Shown here piece by piece: positions 1 to 6,812 of a stretch of DNA of 10,936 nt. A model generated the notes under the pieces. The model was not told where the DNA came from. It saw nothing but the letters and a program-made list of their open reading frames with translations, and made no database searches. This stretch comes from CAZCGA01 sp964498075 (GTDB lineage Bacteria; Desulfobacterota; Binatia; HRBIN30): NCBI GenBank assembly GCA_964498075.1, contig CAZCGA010000180.1, positions 1 to 10,936 on the forward strand. The letters run 5' to 3'. A program made the position numbers and the translations under genes. Numbering within the stretch: the first letter of the stretch is position 1; every line of letters begins with the position of its first letter.

Positions 1-1973
1 CGCGGCACCGAGCGCAACTCTACATCGCGAGGTGGCTTTCTCAACGGGCTGCTAAACGCAATGGGCGTCTTATTGAGCAGTGTGTAGGTGTTCGGGAACG
101 CAAGTGCAGAAATATGCGCCGTGCACGTGTAGAGCTGTCCATCCGGTATCGCATCCCGGTTCTGGCTTGTTTGCACAAGGAGCCTCAGCGTCTTGGTGAA
201 GGCTCCTTGCTGGGTGACGACGACCAACAGGGACTTCCGTATTGCAGGATTCACACGGCAATCGGCCGGGTTGATGTCCAGTACCTCTGCATCAAAACTA
301 ATCTCGTTCCCTGTACCCGCCACCTTCGCGCCGGAAGTGACGAGCGAGACAGTCAGATTGGCGGTGCCTCCGGGGAGACCACGCGCCGACCCCACGTCGA
401 TGTGCACGATCTGAGGCGTTGCCGTTGGAGTGCTGGTTTCGGTCTCTGTCGGCGTCACTGTTGAGGTTGGTGTGACCGTGCCGGTGGGTGTGACCGTGCG
501 GGTGGGTGTGGCCGTTCGAGTTGCAGTTGGTGTGCGCGTCTGAGTCGGGGTGATAGTCGCGGAGCGTGTCGCCGTCGCCGTCGGAGTTCGGGTAGATGTC
601 GGCAGCGGCGTTGGCGGTGTTACCCCGCAACCATACAGGGCGTTGGTCACTGCTGCTAGCAGCTCGGTGATAGTGATCTGAGCATCAGCGTTCGAGTCGC
701 CCGCTTGGCAGTCCGACACCGGAGCGTTGCCTAGCGCAACACTTACCATCGTCAGCAGTTCGCTTACCGTGACAGCATTTCCGCCGTGACAGGTTCCAAC
801 ACAGGGCGTGGGTGTCGGCGTCGCTGTGCTCGTTTGTGTGAAGGTCGCCGTTGGAGTGCGCGTGCGGGTACTGGTTGGCGTCGGCGTCGGCGTATCGGTG
901 ATTGTCGGGGTAAGAGTTGGGGTTGGCGTCTTTGTCCGTGTTGGGGTACTCGTGGGCGTCGGCGATCGGGTTGGGCGTGGTGTGAGGGGAGGCGGAAGCA
1001 CAATGCGTCCGATCTGGCCTGCGCCGATGTTCGTGAACCACAGGTTGTTGTCCGGGCCGATTGTGATTCCCCACGGTGCGCTATCCGGGATTGGCGGCAG
1101 CAAGAACTCGTCAATTGTCCCCTCAACCGTAATCCGCCCGATCTGGTTCGCACGCTGCTCAGTGAACCAGAGATTCCCGTCCGGTCCGACGGTGATGCCC
1201 ACGGGAACGCTGCCGGCCGTTGGAAGCACGAACTCAGAGACGGCCCCATCTGGAGTAATCCGCCCGATCTGGTTTGCACCTAACTCCGTGAACCACACGT
1301 TGCCGTCAGGCCCCGCCGTAATACCGTGTGGTACGCTGTGTTCTGTTGTGGTTGGAAACTCGGTAACAATGCCATCTACGGTAATACGTCCGATCTGGCT
1401 TGCGTCCGGCTTCGTGAACCACAGACTGCCATCCGGTCCAGCCGTGATCCTTCCGAAGCCAAGGTTGCCGGTCGGAAGGGCAAACTCATCGATTGTACCG
1501 GTTGGGCTAACGCGGCCAATCTGATCGGCACCGTACTCCGTGAACCAGAGGTTCCCGTCTGGCCCTGTTGTGATTCCGATAGGCCGAGCACCAGCCGTTG
1601 GAACCGGTCGGAACAGGCCGAGCATCCCTGTTGGTGTAATGAGGCGAATCTGATTTACACCGTTGGCGTCGTCCACTGTGAACCACACGTTGCCGTCTGG
1701 CCCCGCCGTAATGCCGGCTGCACCAGCGCTGCCGCCAACGCCGCTGCCAAAGATGGTAACCGTGCCATCCGGGGTGACGCGACCGATCCTTTCAACTGTG
1801 AACCACACGTTGTCGTCCGGCCCCCCTGTGATGTCGCTCGGGCGGGAGTAGCTGGGTGGTAGCGGAAACTGAGTAATGGACTGTGCCGCAGCCAGTCCGG
1901 AAAGCGCAACAACCAGGGCCACGACGGTCACCAAGGGTCGTAGGAACCTGGAATCAAGAACTGGTCGCATCAT
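1..1973 (-). CDS. Secreted propeller/dockerin/cohesin-like multidomain protein, 3' end outside window
   Basis: Open frame from ATG 1973 (or adjacent ATG 1970) to the left edge, 657 codons without a stop; an in-frame stop lies about nine codons upstream, so the start is well bounded. Residues 1-30 are a signal peptide (hydrophobic core, then AAA-Q). Residues 48-326 hold seven repeats of about 42 aa with the pattern GPDGNxWFT...QIGRIT, WFT at 57, 97, 143, 185, 227, 269 and 312: the seven-bladed propeller of streptogramin B lyase (Vgb). Then come a Thr-Pro linker (330-390), a Cys-bounded dockerin-like segment (391-449) with one canonical EF-hand loop (D426, N428, D430, E437) and one degenerate loop, a second Thr-Pro linker (452-520), and a cohesin-like beta region (521 on). 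I see no equivalent of the Vgb catalytic His/Glu set, so lyase activity is not implied. Likely extracellular or surface-bound; substrate unknown. Architecture is clear, role is not. Confidence 0.88.
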   Translation of the reverse strand, partial: MMRPVLDSRFLRPLVTVVALVVALSGLAAAQSITQFPLPPSYSRPSDITGGPDDNVWFTVERIGRVTPDGTVTIFGSGVGGSAGAAGITAGPDGNVWFTVDDANGVNQIRLITPTGMLGLFRPVPTAGARPIGITTGPDGNLWFTEYGADQIGRVSPTGTIDEFALPTGNLGFGRITAGPDGSLWFTKPDASQIGRITVDGIVTEFPTTTEHSVPHGITAGPDGNVWFTELGANQIGRITPDGAVSEFVLPTAGSVPVGITVGPDGNLWFTEQRANQIGRITVEGTIDEFLLPPIPDSAPWGITIGPDNNLWFTNIGAGQIGRIVLPPPLTPRPTRSPTPTSTPTRTKTPTPTLTPTITDTPTPTPTSTRTRTPTATFTQTSTATPTPTPCVGTCHGGNAVTVSELLTMVSVALGNAPVSDCQAGDSNADAQITITELLAAVTNALYGCGVTPPTPLPTSTRTPTATATRSATITPTQTRTPTATRTATPTRTVTPTGTVTPTSTVTPTETETSTPTATPQIVHIDVGSARGLPGGTANLTVSLVTSGAKVAGTGNEISFDAEVLDINPADCRVNPAIRKSLLVVVTQQGAFTKTLRLLVQTSQNRDAIPDGQLYTCTAHISALAFPNTYTLLNKTPIAFSSPLRKPPRDVELRSVP
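414..620 (-). repeat. Thr-Pro low-complexity linker 2
   Basis: About 69 codons rich in Thr, Pro and Ala (TPTATxT, TVTPT units) joining the dockerin-like segment to the cohesin-like C-terminal region. It is the same type of linker as the one at 804-986, with more Val and Glu. Confidence 0.85.
627..803 (-). other. Dockerin-like EF-hand pair (domain)
   Basis: Residues 391-449 start with CxxxC and end YGC. The second half contains a clean 12-residue EF-hand loop, D-S-N-A-D-A-Q-I-T-I-T-E, followed by helix LLAAVTNAL. The first half (HGGNAVTVSELLTMVSVAL) has the same helix pattern but lacks the Asp ligands. Calcium binding is expected at one site only. The assignment rests on motif shape, not on a search. 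Confidence 0.65.
804..986 (-). repeat. Thr-Pro low-complexity linker 1
   Basis: About 61 codons of TPTxTPT-type sequence between the propeller and the dockerin-like segment. Such linkers are usually extended extracellular spacers. On the plus strand the same DNA reads as Gly-Val-rich open frames that are artefacts of the repeat. Confidence 0.85.
996..1832 (-). repeat. Seven coding repeats forming beta-propeller blades
   Basis: Tandem coding repeats of about 126 bases within the secreted protein. Each blade carries GPDGN(V/L)WFT followed by (N/D)QIGR(I/V); spacing between WFT motifs is 40, 46, 42, 42, 42 and 43 residues. Blades 1 and 2 are the most diverged (WFTV rather than WFTE). A count of seven matches the closed ring of Vgb-like propellers. 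Confidence 0.85.
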
Positions 1974-2061
1974 ACCTGCAGCCCGGTTAGCGGATGGTCA
2001 ACAAACAGGCCTGCTCATGCGCCGTCCTCTAACCCCTTCATGTATGCAGCACGCAAGAGAT

Positions 2062-2601
2062 TCAGCGCAAGGGCTTGCCGGCGAGGAGACAGCGTAGCTC
2101 TTTCTCCGTCGCGTAGCAGGACCCCACGGCTTCTCGGGGATTCCGTTCACGCGATACGATTTCCAACGCATCGTCGACCGACAGGGCTCGGTGTCGCACG
2201 AGCCACGCGGCCAAGACATGGCCGGTCCGGCCAAGTCCTCCGGAGCAATGCACGACTACCGGGGTGCCGGAGGCGTCAGAGGCTGCGAGAAAGGGTAGGA
2301 TCGCCTCTTCCAGTGTTCTGTGATCGCAGAGATGGTAGTCCTCGATCGGCGCGTGGCACACGTTCGAGTCCCCAAAAGCCTCACGGTATGTGTTGAGCAG
2401 ATCGACGCGGTAGTACGCGAGCTGCTTCGCCGCAAGGAGGCAGCAAACGCGACGAACTCCTCTCTTCCGCACAAACGAGATCCAGTCTCTGACGTGAGCC
2501 AAGTCAACGCTCTTAGACTCCTTAGACTTGTAGCCTGGCCGCTGCGCCCCACAAACGACGGCTTCTTCCGGTCTCGCGAGACTGAACCCGAATTGCGCCA
2601 T
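2062..2601 (-). CDS. Dual-specificity-type protein phosphatase
   Basis: A 179-aa soluble protein with the cysteine phosphatase signature HCSGGLGRTG (Cys119 nucleophile, Arg125 phosphate-binding), a CX5R loop followed by helix HVLAAWLV. Asp88 or Asp93, in the preceding EDYHLCD segment, is the likely general acid. The expected reaction is hydrolysis of phosphotyrosine or phosphoserine/threonine through a cysteinyl-phosphate intermediate; the substrate is unknown. The frame is open upstream to 2763, but ATG 2601 is chosen because AAGGGAG lies 6 bases before it and the upstream residues do not look like a domain. The gene ends 88 bases before the secreted propeller protein on the same strand, so the two could share a transcript, though the gap is large enough for a separate promoter. 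No kinase is visible nearby. Confidence 0.85.
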   Translation of the reverse strand: MAQFGFSLARPEEAVVCGAQRPGYKSKESKSVDLAHVRDWISFVRKRGVRRVCCLLAAKQLAYYRVDLLNTYREAFGDSNVCHAPIEDYHLCDHRTLEEAILPFLAASDASGTPVVVHCSGGLGRTGHVLAAWLVRHRALSVDDALEIVSRERNPREAVGSCYATEKELRCLLAGKPLR

Positions 2602-2607
2602 GACGCA

Positions 2608-2614
2608 CTCCCTT
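2608..2614 (-). promoter_or_regulatory. Ribosome binding site AAGGGAG for the phosphatase
   Basis: AAGGGAG on the minus strand, 6 bases before ATG 2601. It decides the start in favour of the internal ATG over the far upstream one at 2763. Confidence 0.7.
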
Positions 2615-2657
2615 GGGTGGCTACTTACTGAACGACTATAGACCACCAGCTGAAATC

Positions 2658-2803
2658 GGCAACCCTTGCGAATTCCTGTCAGCCCAATACGCATCGCTGC
2701 TGCGCCTTCGCGGTCAATTCCACCAATGCTCCTGTGACTTAGACACGATCGACTGTAATACAAGGGACCTGGGCAACCCTTGCAAGATCTTGTCAGTCCA
2801 ACA
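2658..2803. repeat. Imperfect 32-bp direct repeat, 114 bp apart
   Basis: Copies at 2658-2689 and 2772-2803 share ggcaacccttgc and tgtcag, and match at 26 of 32 positions by eye. The offset of 114 is a multiple of three, so both copies read alike in one frame (GNPCxxLSxQ), but nothing else in that frame looks like protein. The unit could be a dispersed intergenic element. Confidence 0.55.
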
Positions 2804-3035
2804 GGACAACCGCCGCGCTATATCCATGCAGCACGGCGCCAACGCCATGCCGTTCGCGGAAGAAGCCAGATCCCGCCCCGTTAGAGCCGATCCGCTGGGC
2901 TGAGCACACCCTGCCCACCTCGGTTGAGGACGTGCGTGTAAATCATTGTCGTCCGCACATCGAGGTCTGCTGTCGTCCTTCGACGCTGCACGCGGTCAGA
3001 TCAAACGCAAGGTTCCGCAGCTCGGGGGGAACCGC

Positions 3036-3099
3036 AGGGACGTTGGTTGCGCAAGGTGCTCAGCGGGATGAATCTGCAACTACCGCAACCAACGTCCCT
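3036..3099. repeat. Perfect 16-bp inverted repeat, 32-bp spacer
   Basis: Arms 3036-3051 (agggacgttggttgcg) and 3084-3099 are exact reverse complements. No T-run follows on either strand, so it is not a standard intrinsic terminator. The length and perfection point to a small mobile or structural element, or to a site for a dimeric protein. Confidence 0.7.
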
Positions 3100-3440
3100 A
3101 CTCGTCCCACGCGTGCTCTTTCCTTGGCTTCTAGGTAACGCCCCAACTTCTAGCTAGCGCCTCGGCTTCGTGGGATTACACACTCCTGCATTGCAAATTA
3201 ACTGAGTGTCGTTTGCCACAATCATGGACCGTGGTGTGCTGCATCAGGTTCGAGCCGGGACCAACCAGGACAGCGAAAGTGTCGGAGCCTTGCAGGACGG
3301 GATCTTCCGCCACTATCGAGGTGGCACCGGGCTGACGGGCAACGCATTTCAAGACCGTTGGCATGGCGCATCCTATCACCACGAACGCGCATGCCCCAAG
3401 GAGATGCCCGCAATGCGCGGTTCCTGAGCTCAGTGAAGGA

Positions 3441-3569
3441 TCAAGATGCGATGGAAAGCGAAGCACCGCCCGCGTCAAGCCGCGGGGCGTGCGGTGCGGG
3501 TGATCGTCCGCATACGGCGGGCGGAACCCAGAGAAGCGCGAGCATGACGAGGACACGAAGTTGGTCCAT
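3441..3569 (-). CDS. Possible tiny secreted peptide or 5' remnant of a broken gene
   Basis: A 42-aa frame from ATG 3569 begins MDQLRVLVMLALLWVPPAVCG, a convincing signal peptide shape with a cleavable A-V-C end, then a Pro-rich mature part of about 20 residues and a stop. No good ribosome binding site precedes it. In another minus frame the DNA downstream (to 3176) reads on for about 90 codons with a second hydrophobic, lipobox-like stretch (VVIGC), so this may be one small secreted protein broken by a frameshift. I do not recognise it. Confidence 0.3.
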   Translation of the reverse strand: MDQLRVLVMLALLWVPPAVCGRSPAPHAPRLDAGGASLSIAS

Positions 3570-3684
3570 CACTGGTGGCTTAACACCAGGAATCAGCCGC
3601 GCGCTTCTCCTTGCGCGTCGGCCGCATGCTCAAGTTGAGTTGCTGTAGATGGTCTCGCGGCGCTGAGACAGAATCCCCATCGCT

Positions 3685-4401
3685 TCAATTCCCACTGCGG
3701 CCTGGTGTCTGCTGGTCGGTGACCGCGTCACCAGCATCGAAAACAGGTGAGAGTTCCAGCCAAAACTCGTGCATGGTGTCGGCGGCCTCTACCACAAACA
3801 GCCTCGTGAAGAGGATGTGCCCATTCCCGTCAACGCCCAGGAGGGGATTTGCTCGAATGAAGGGTGCGATAGCTCTCGCAGGCCTTGAGCTGTCAAGCCG
3901 ACCTCCGTTGTGTGCAACCAAGTTGCGAATTTTCCCGTAGCTGACGATGCGCTGCCAATGCGAGCCAGCGCTGGGGAACGCGATTTGCGCTACCGATCGG
4001 AGGTATTTCTTCGCCCGATGAATCCCCCTGTCCTTGTCGAACTCCGCATATTGGGGCGCGAGCCCCATGTCCTCTCCGGCGATTCGGCACAGCGCATGAA
4101 GGTCATACTCGAAGAAGTGGTACGCGGTGACGAAGAGCGCGGAGTACAGAGCATTCGGAAATGCCACGATATCTCGCTCGATCAGAGAGTTTCGATAGCG
4201 CTGCATCTCGGCGGTATCGACAGGGTAGTTATTGAGCTTCAGGATACGCTGGACTTCGACAATGCTCTGGTCGACTCTCTCCTGCACGGCGTCAGGAATC
4301 TGCCCAGCCAAGACGTCGTCCACCATTTCCGTCAAATCAATTACCCGAACCTGCCGCGATAGTCCCTCCCCCAGGATCTGCCACTTACGATCTGAACCCA
4401 T
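3685..4401 (-). CDS. HEPN-like protein with R-x4-H motif
   Basis: A 238-aa, mainly helical soluble protein with no signal peptide. Residues 83-108 form a helix of the type NALYSALFVTAYHFFEYDLH. Residues 157-167 carry KIRNLVAHNGG, which fits the HEPN catalytic motif R-x4-6-H with a polar residue after Arg (R159, N160, H164). HEPN proteins with this motif are commonly metal-independent RNases of toxin-antitoxin, abortive-infection and other anti-phage systems, or nucleotide-binding scaffolds; the motif here supports, but does not prove, RNase activity. The start is ATG 4401; the ribosome binding site is weak (AAGCGAG), as often in a coupled second gene. It lies 10 bases after the four-helix membrane protein, so the two are probably co-transcribed. 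No antitoxin-like small gene (MNT or DNA-binding) is adjacent. The rest of the protein I do not recognise. Confidence 0.72.
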   Translation of the reverse strand: MGSDRKWQILGEGLSRQVRVIDLTEMVDDVLAGQIPDAVQERVDQSIVEVQRILKLNNYPVDTAEMQRYRNSLIERDIVAFPNALYSALFVTAYHFFEYDLHALCRIAGEDMGLAPQYAEFDKDRGIHRAKKYLRSVAQIAFPSAGSHWQRIVSYGKIRNLVAHNGGRLDSSRPARAIAPFIRANPLLGVDGNGHILFTRLFVVEAADTMHEFWLELSPVFDAGDAVTDQQTPGRSGN

Positions 4402-4411
4402 GACGCTCGCT

Positions 4412-4987
4412 TCATGCTAGAGATCTAACCGGCCCGCGCCCATGATAGCCGGCCCCCGGCCTGCTAGCTGCGCGCGGGTCGACTCCGGCGCCTTGTTGGT
4501 CTGCAGCCAGCGTATTGAATGTCGCCGCAGCAACCAGACCAGCGAGGAGAATGCCACCGACCAGAATCGGCCACTCACGACGCCAATCTGTCGCGTCGGG
4601 TGCGATCGACTTACCGACGATTCGGTAGTGAACAAGTTCGGCAGCAAAGTACGCACTCAGTAGCACCAGAGCGCCGGTTACACCGCTCACCGCCACGGCC
4701 GAACGGGCTAAGAACCAAGGGATTCCCGCCAAGCCAAGGAGCGGGAACACAAGCCCAAACCCGCAGGTCGCGAGAGAACCCAAACAGAGCAGAAGAAACG
4801 CGCAGCCGAATCTCGTGAGCCCGACATACACGTCCACGGCTTGGGAGGAGGCGAAGTCGACGGCCACCTGCCGGTGATAGGCAGCTTCGCGCTGAATCCT
4901 GAACGCGAGGAACGTTCCACAGAACCCAGAGAGGACCGCTCCAGCGTCGATCATCGATTCGTATAACGACCGCGGATCGATGTTCAT
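4412..4987 (-). CDS. Four-helix integral membrane protein, unknown function
   Basis: 191 aa with hydrophobic segments near residues 14-29, 58-82, 92-115 and 139-158, and short polar loops: a conserved-hypothetical type of inner-membrane protein. The N-terminal stretch ESMIDAGAVLSGFCGTFLAFR, with Gly-rich helix 1 and an Arg-rich first loop (RIQREAAYHRQ), looks like the conserved core. The C-terminal 35 residues are Gly/Arg/Ala-rich and hydrophilic. Start ATG 4987 has GGAG four bases upstream. The gene precedes the HEPN-like gene by 10 bases in the same direction. I see no catalytic motif. It could be a partner or membrane tether for the HEPN protein, or an unrelated housekeeping membrane protein; context alone favours the former only mildly. 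Confidence 0.75.
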   Translation of the reverse strand: MNIDPRSLYESMIDAGAVLSGFCGTFLAFRIQREAAYHRQVAVDFASSQAVDVYVGLTRFGCAFLLLCLGSLATCGFGLVFPLLGLAGIPWFLARSAVAVSGVTGALVLLSAYFAAELVHYRIVGKSIAPDATDWRREWPILVGGILLAGLVAAATFNTLAADQQGAGVDPRAASRPGAGYHGRGPVRSLA

Positions 4988-5032
4988 GGTTCTCCGTCGG
5001 ATTCCGATTCCGGAGCCTAACGTCAGAGGGTT

Positions 5033-5096
5033 TTTCCGCCATCCGGCCGCAGGATGCGTGCGAGGATGACGACCGCTCGCGGCCGGATGACGGAAA
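5033..5096. repeat. 18-bp inverted repeat, one mismatch
   Basis: Arm 5033-5050 (tttccgccatccggccgc) pairs with 5079-5096 (gcggccggatgacggaaa) with one mismatch and a 28-base loop. It lies about 45 bases upstream of the membrane-protein start. No T-run follows the second arm on either strand, so a simple terminator is unlikely. Confidence 0.65.
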
Positions 5097-5123
5097 GGCC
5101 CCGTTGAACTGAACCGCTGTACA

Positions 5124-5163
5124 CGCGCCCTTGCTCCCTATGGGGCTTGTATCCCAGGGCGCG
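5124..5163. repeat. 8-bp inverted repeat (cgcgccct/agggcgcg)
   Basis: Exact 8-bp arms at 5124-5131 and 5156-5163 with a 24-base loop that can itself fold a little (ccctatgggg). Short arms in GC-rich DNA can arise by chance; I list it because it sits in a cluster of three. Confidence 0.35.
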
Positions 5164-5250
5164 GGCGCAAGGCAATGAACACGACATCGGCGAGCAGCTT
5201 CCCGCCCCTGCGCCGAAGACGCCGCGCAGCACCGCGGTGACGACACGCAG

Positions 5251-5296
5251 AATTGGGGTCAGCTCCTGAAAGCAGTAAGAATCGATTCGCTGACCC
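5251..5296. repeat. REP-like element with gggtcagc/gctgaccc arms
   Basis: aattggggtcagc followed 25 bases later by gctgaccc (5256-5263 with 5289-5296, exact 8 bp). The phrase aattggggtcag...ctgaccc resembles repeats found beside REP-associated tyrosine (Y1) transposase genes; that likeness is from memory. No such transposase is present in this window. Confidence 0.4.
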
Positions 5297-5759
5297 TTGC
5301 CACCCGCCGGTCCGCTTCTCTTATCTCCTCTGCGCGCCGGATCTCTTCGCTGAGCGCGCAGGCAACTGGGAGCAGGCCTTGAAACTGGAATTGTAGGTCA
5401 GGCGTTGCCCCGACTACTCTGAGCCGGGAAGATTGACGCGACGAGCAAGCTTCACCACTGAGCAAGGAGGAATCCTACAAACTGGGCCGGGCATCACCGC
5501 CTGCGTGATGCGCTGCGCACGCTCATCCCCGGATGACCCGCACCCGGTTGGTCGCGCCGTCATCCGCCAATGGAATCGGCGCGCGAGTGTCCGCTAGCGC
5601 CACGCCGTCGAACTCCGTGCGGGCGACAAATGCGCGGGTGCGCTCACGATATGTCGCCCGAGGACGCGCATCTTCGGTCTGCTGCTCATGGCGTGCACGA
5701 TAAGCCCTTCGTATTTCGTGCGCAACGGCCGGCGGTTGGGACTCCCGACCCTCGTTCGG

Positions 5760-6812
5760 TCAGAACCCCGCCGCAAGCAGCGCCCGCTCGAGTTGCACCT
5801 CGGTGGAGCCGTAGTGCTGCTCCAAGGTCTTGGCGCGCTTGAAGTAGAAGTGCAGGTCGAGCTCCCAGGTGAAGCCGATGCCGCCGTGCATCTGGATGGA
5901 TTCGCCGCAGACGAGACGCGACGCGTCACCGGCGTAGGCCTTCGCGGCCGCGCAGGCGAGCGCGGTGTCCGCATCGTTCGTGTCGTAGCACCACGCGGCG
6001 CGGTACACCGCCGAGCGCGACGACTCGGTCTTCAGCAGCATGTCGGCGAGGCGATGCTGCAGCGCCTGGAAACTGCCGATCGGCCGCTTGAAGGCCTGCC
6101 GCGTCTGCACGTACTCGATCGTCATCTCGAATGCACGACTCATGATGCCGAGCAGCATCGCGCTCGCCCCCACGGCGGCGAGTTGGTCGACGCGATCCAG
6201 CACGCTCATCGGCCCGACGAGCGTTGCGGGATGGTCGAAAGTTATCTCGCCGAAGCGCTGCGCGAGATCGAACGTCGGCAGCGGCGTGACCATGAAGGGT
6301 CCCTGCACGAGGCAGACGCCTTCCGGCGTGGTGACCAGGAACGCGTCGGCGTGCGCCGCAAATGGGATGAAGTACTTGGCGCCACGCACGCGGCCGCCCT
6401 CGAAGCGCGTGACCCTCCGGCCCGTGCCGGCGAATGGTGCGTCGTCGCGCGCGATGCCGACCAACCTCTTGCCGCCGCCGATCTCTCGCAGCAGCGCGTC
6501 CTGTCCACCCGCCGCGGCGAGCAGCGCCGCAGCCAGCACGGCGTCGAGATACGGACCGGGCATGCAGGCGCGGCCGACCTCTTCCAGGACGATCGCCAGC
6601 TCGATGGCCCCTAGTCCTTGTCCACCGACACTCGGCGGCGAGATCAGCCCGAGATAACCCATCTCGGCGAGGCGCATCCACTCTGCCGGCTCGTAGCCGC
6701 GCGGGTCGTGTTCCATGACCTTGCGGGCCTTCTCCAACGGCCACTCGTTGGTGAGGAAATCGCGCGTCGACTGGCGCAGGAGAGCCTGGTCTTCCGACAG
6801 CTCGAACTTCAT
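5760..6812 (-). CDS. Acyl-CoA dehydrogenase, small non-catalytic-type subunit
   Basis: 350 aa, slightly shorter than a usual acyl-CoA dehydrogenase (about 380). N-terminal helical region 1-115, beta domain about 115-200, C-terminal helical region 200-350. FAD-contact motifs are present: YVQTRQAFKRPIGSFQALQ (Arg238) and QMHGGIGFTWE (307-317). The catalytic base is missing at both known positions: helix G reads SVLDRVDQL where Glu would sit, and the C-terminal site reads HYGSTEVQ instead of YEGTxQIQ. This is the pattern of the partner subunit in alpha2beta2 heterotetrameric acyl-CoA dehydrogenases that act on steroid side-chain CoA thioesters in Actinobacteria. ATG 6812 overlaps the upstream subunit's stop (ATGA), implying coupled translation and complex formation. 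Substrate not provable here; a bulky or branched acyl-CoA is a reasonable guess. Confidence 0.9.
   Translation of the reverse strand: MKFELSEDQALLRQSTRDFLTNEWPLEKARKVMEHDPRGYEPAEWMRLAEMGYLGLISPPSVGGQGLGAIELAIVLEEVGRACMPGPYLDAVLAAALLAAAGGQDALLREIGGGKRLVGIARDDAPFAGTGRRVTRFEGGRVRGAKYFIPFAAHADAFLVTTPEGVCLVQGPFMVTPLPTFDLAQRFGEITFDHPATLVGPMSVLDRVDQLAAVGASAMLLGIMSRAFEMTIEYVQTRQAFKRPIGSFQALQHRLADMLLKTESSRSAVYRAAWCYDTNDADTALACAAAKAYAGDASRLVCGESIQMHGGIGFTWELDLHFYFKRAKTLEQHYGSTEVQLERALLAAGF

Larger units (their letters stand above)
2615..3440. other. Stretch without a convincing gene, carrying repeats
   Basis: No open frame here shows recognisable protein features or a ribosome binding site with a sensible start; the frames present are short and low in coding character. 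It contains an imperfect direct repeat (2658-2689 and 2772-2803) and a perfect 16-bp inverted repeat (3036-3051 with 3084-3099). A minus-strand frame running 3176-3440 contains a lipobox-like hydrophobic stretch (ACAFVVIGC) but has no credible start codon, and may be a gene remnant. Confidence 0.6.
4988..5759. other. Long stretch without a convincing gene, rich in inverted repeats
   Basis: Three inverted repeats sit here: 5033-5050 with 5079-5096, 5124-5131 with 5156-5163, and 5256-5263 with 5289-5296. Open frames overlap the stretch on both strands, but none combines a good start, ribosome binding site and protein-like content. A minus frame from 5465 to 5259 would start at TTG without a ribosome binding site. 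Another minus frame (5523-5759) continues in phase after the stop of the small acyl-CoA dehydrogenase subunit, but has no early start codon. Confidence 0.6.

Noticed and set aside
808..1524. A 238-codon plus-strand frame rich in Gly-Val repeats
   Set aside because: It is the antisense of the Thr-Pro linker and propeller repeats. The minus frame has a signal peptide, clear WFT/QIGR motifs and a well-bounded start, so the plus frame is a shadow.
2602..2763. N-terminal extension of the phosphatase to ATG 2763
   Set aside because: The internal ATG at 2601 has AAGGGAG at ideal spacing; the extension has no domain-like content and overlaps a direct repeat.
3248..3263. ggttcgagccgggacc, resembling the T-arm of a tRNA
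   Set aside because: The five bases on either side of the loop do not pair, and no matching acceptor or anticodon arms are found at the right distance.
4611..5246. A 211-codon minus-strand frame overlapping the membrane protein in another frame
   Set aside because: It conflicts with a frame that has four clean hydrophobic segments and a ribosome binding site; its content is Arg/Ser/Cys-rich without structure.
5259..5465. A 68-codon minus-strand frame starting TTG
   Set aside because: It starts at TTG, and the sequence before it (TCCTCC) is the complement of a ribosome binding site; it also overlaps a REP-like inverted repeat.
5688..6614. A 308-codon plus-strand frame over the small acyl-CoA dehydrogenase subunit
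   Set aside because: Arg-rich antisense frame typical of GC-rich genes; the minus frame has all the acyl-CoA dehydrogenase motifs.
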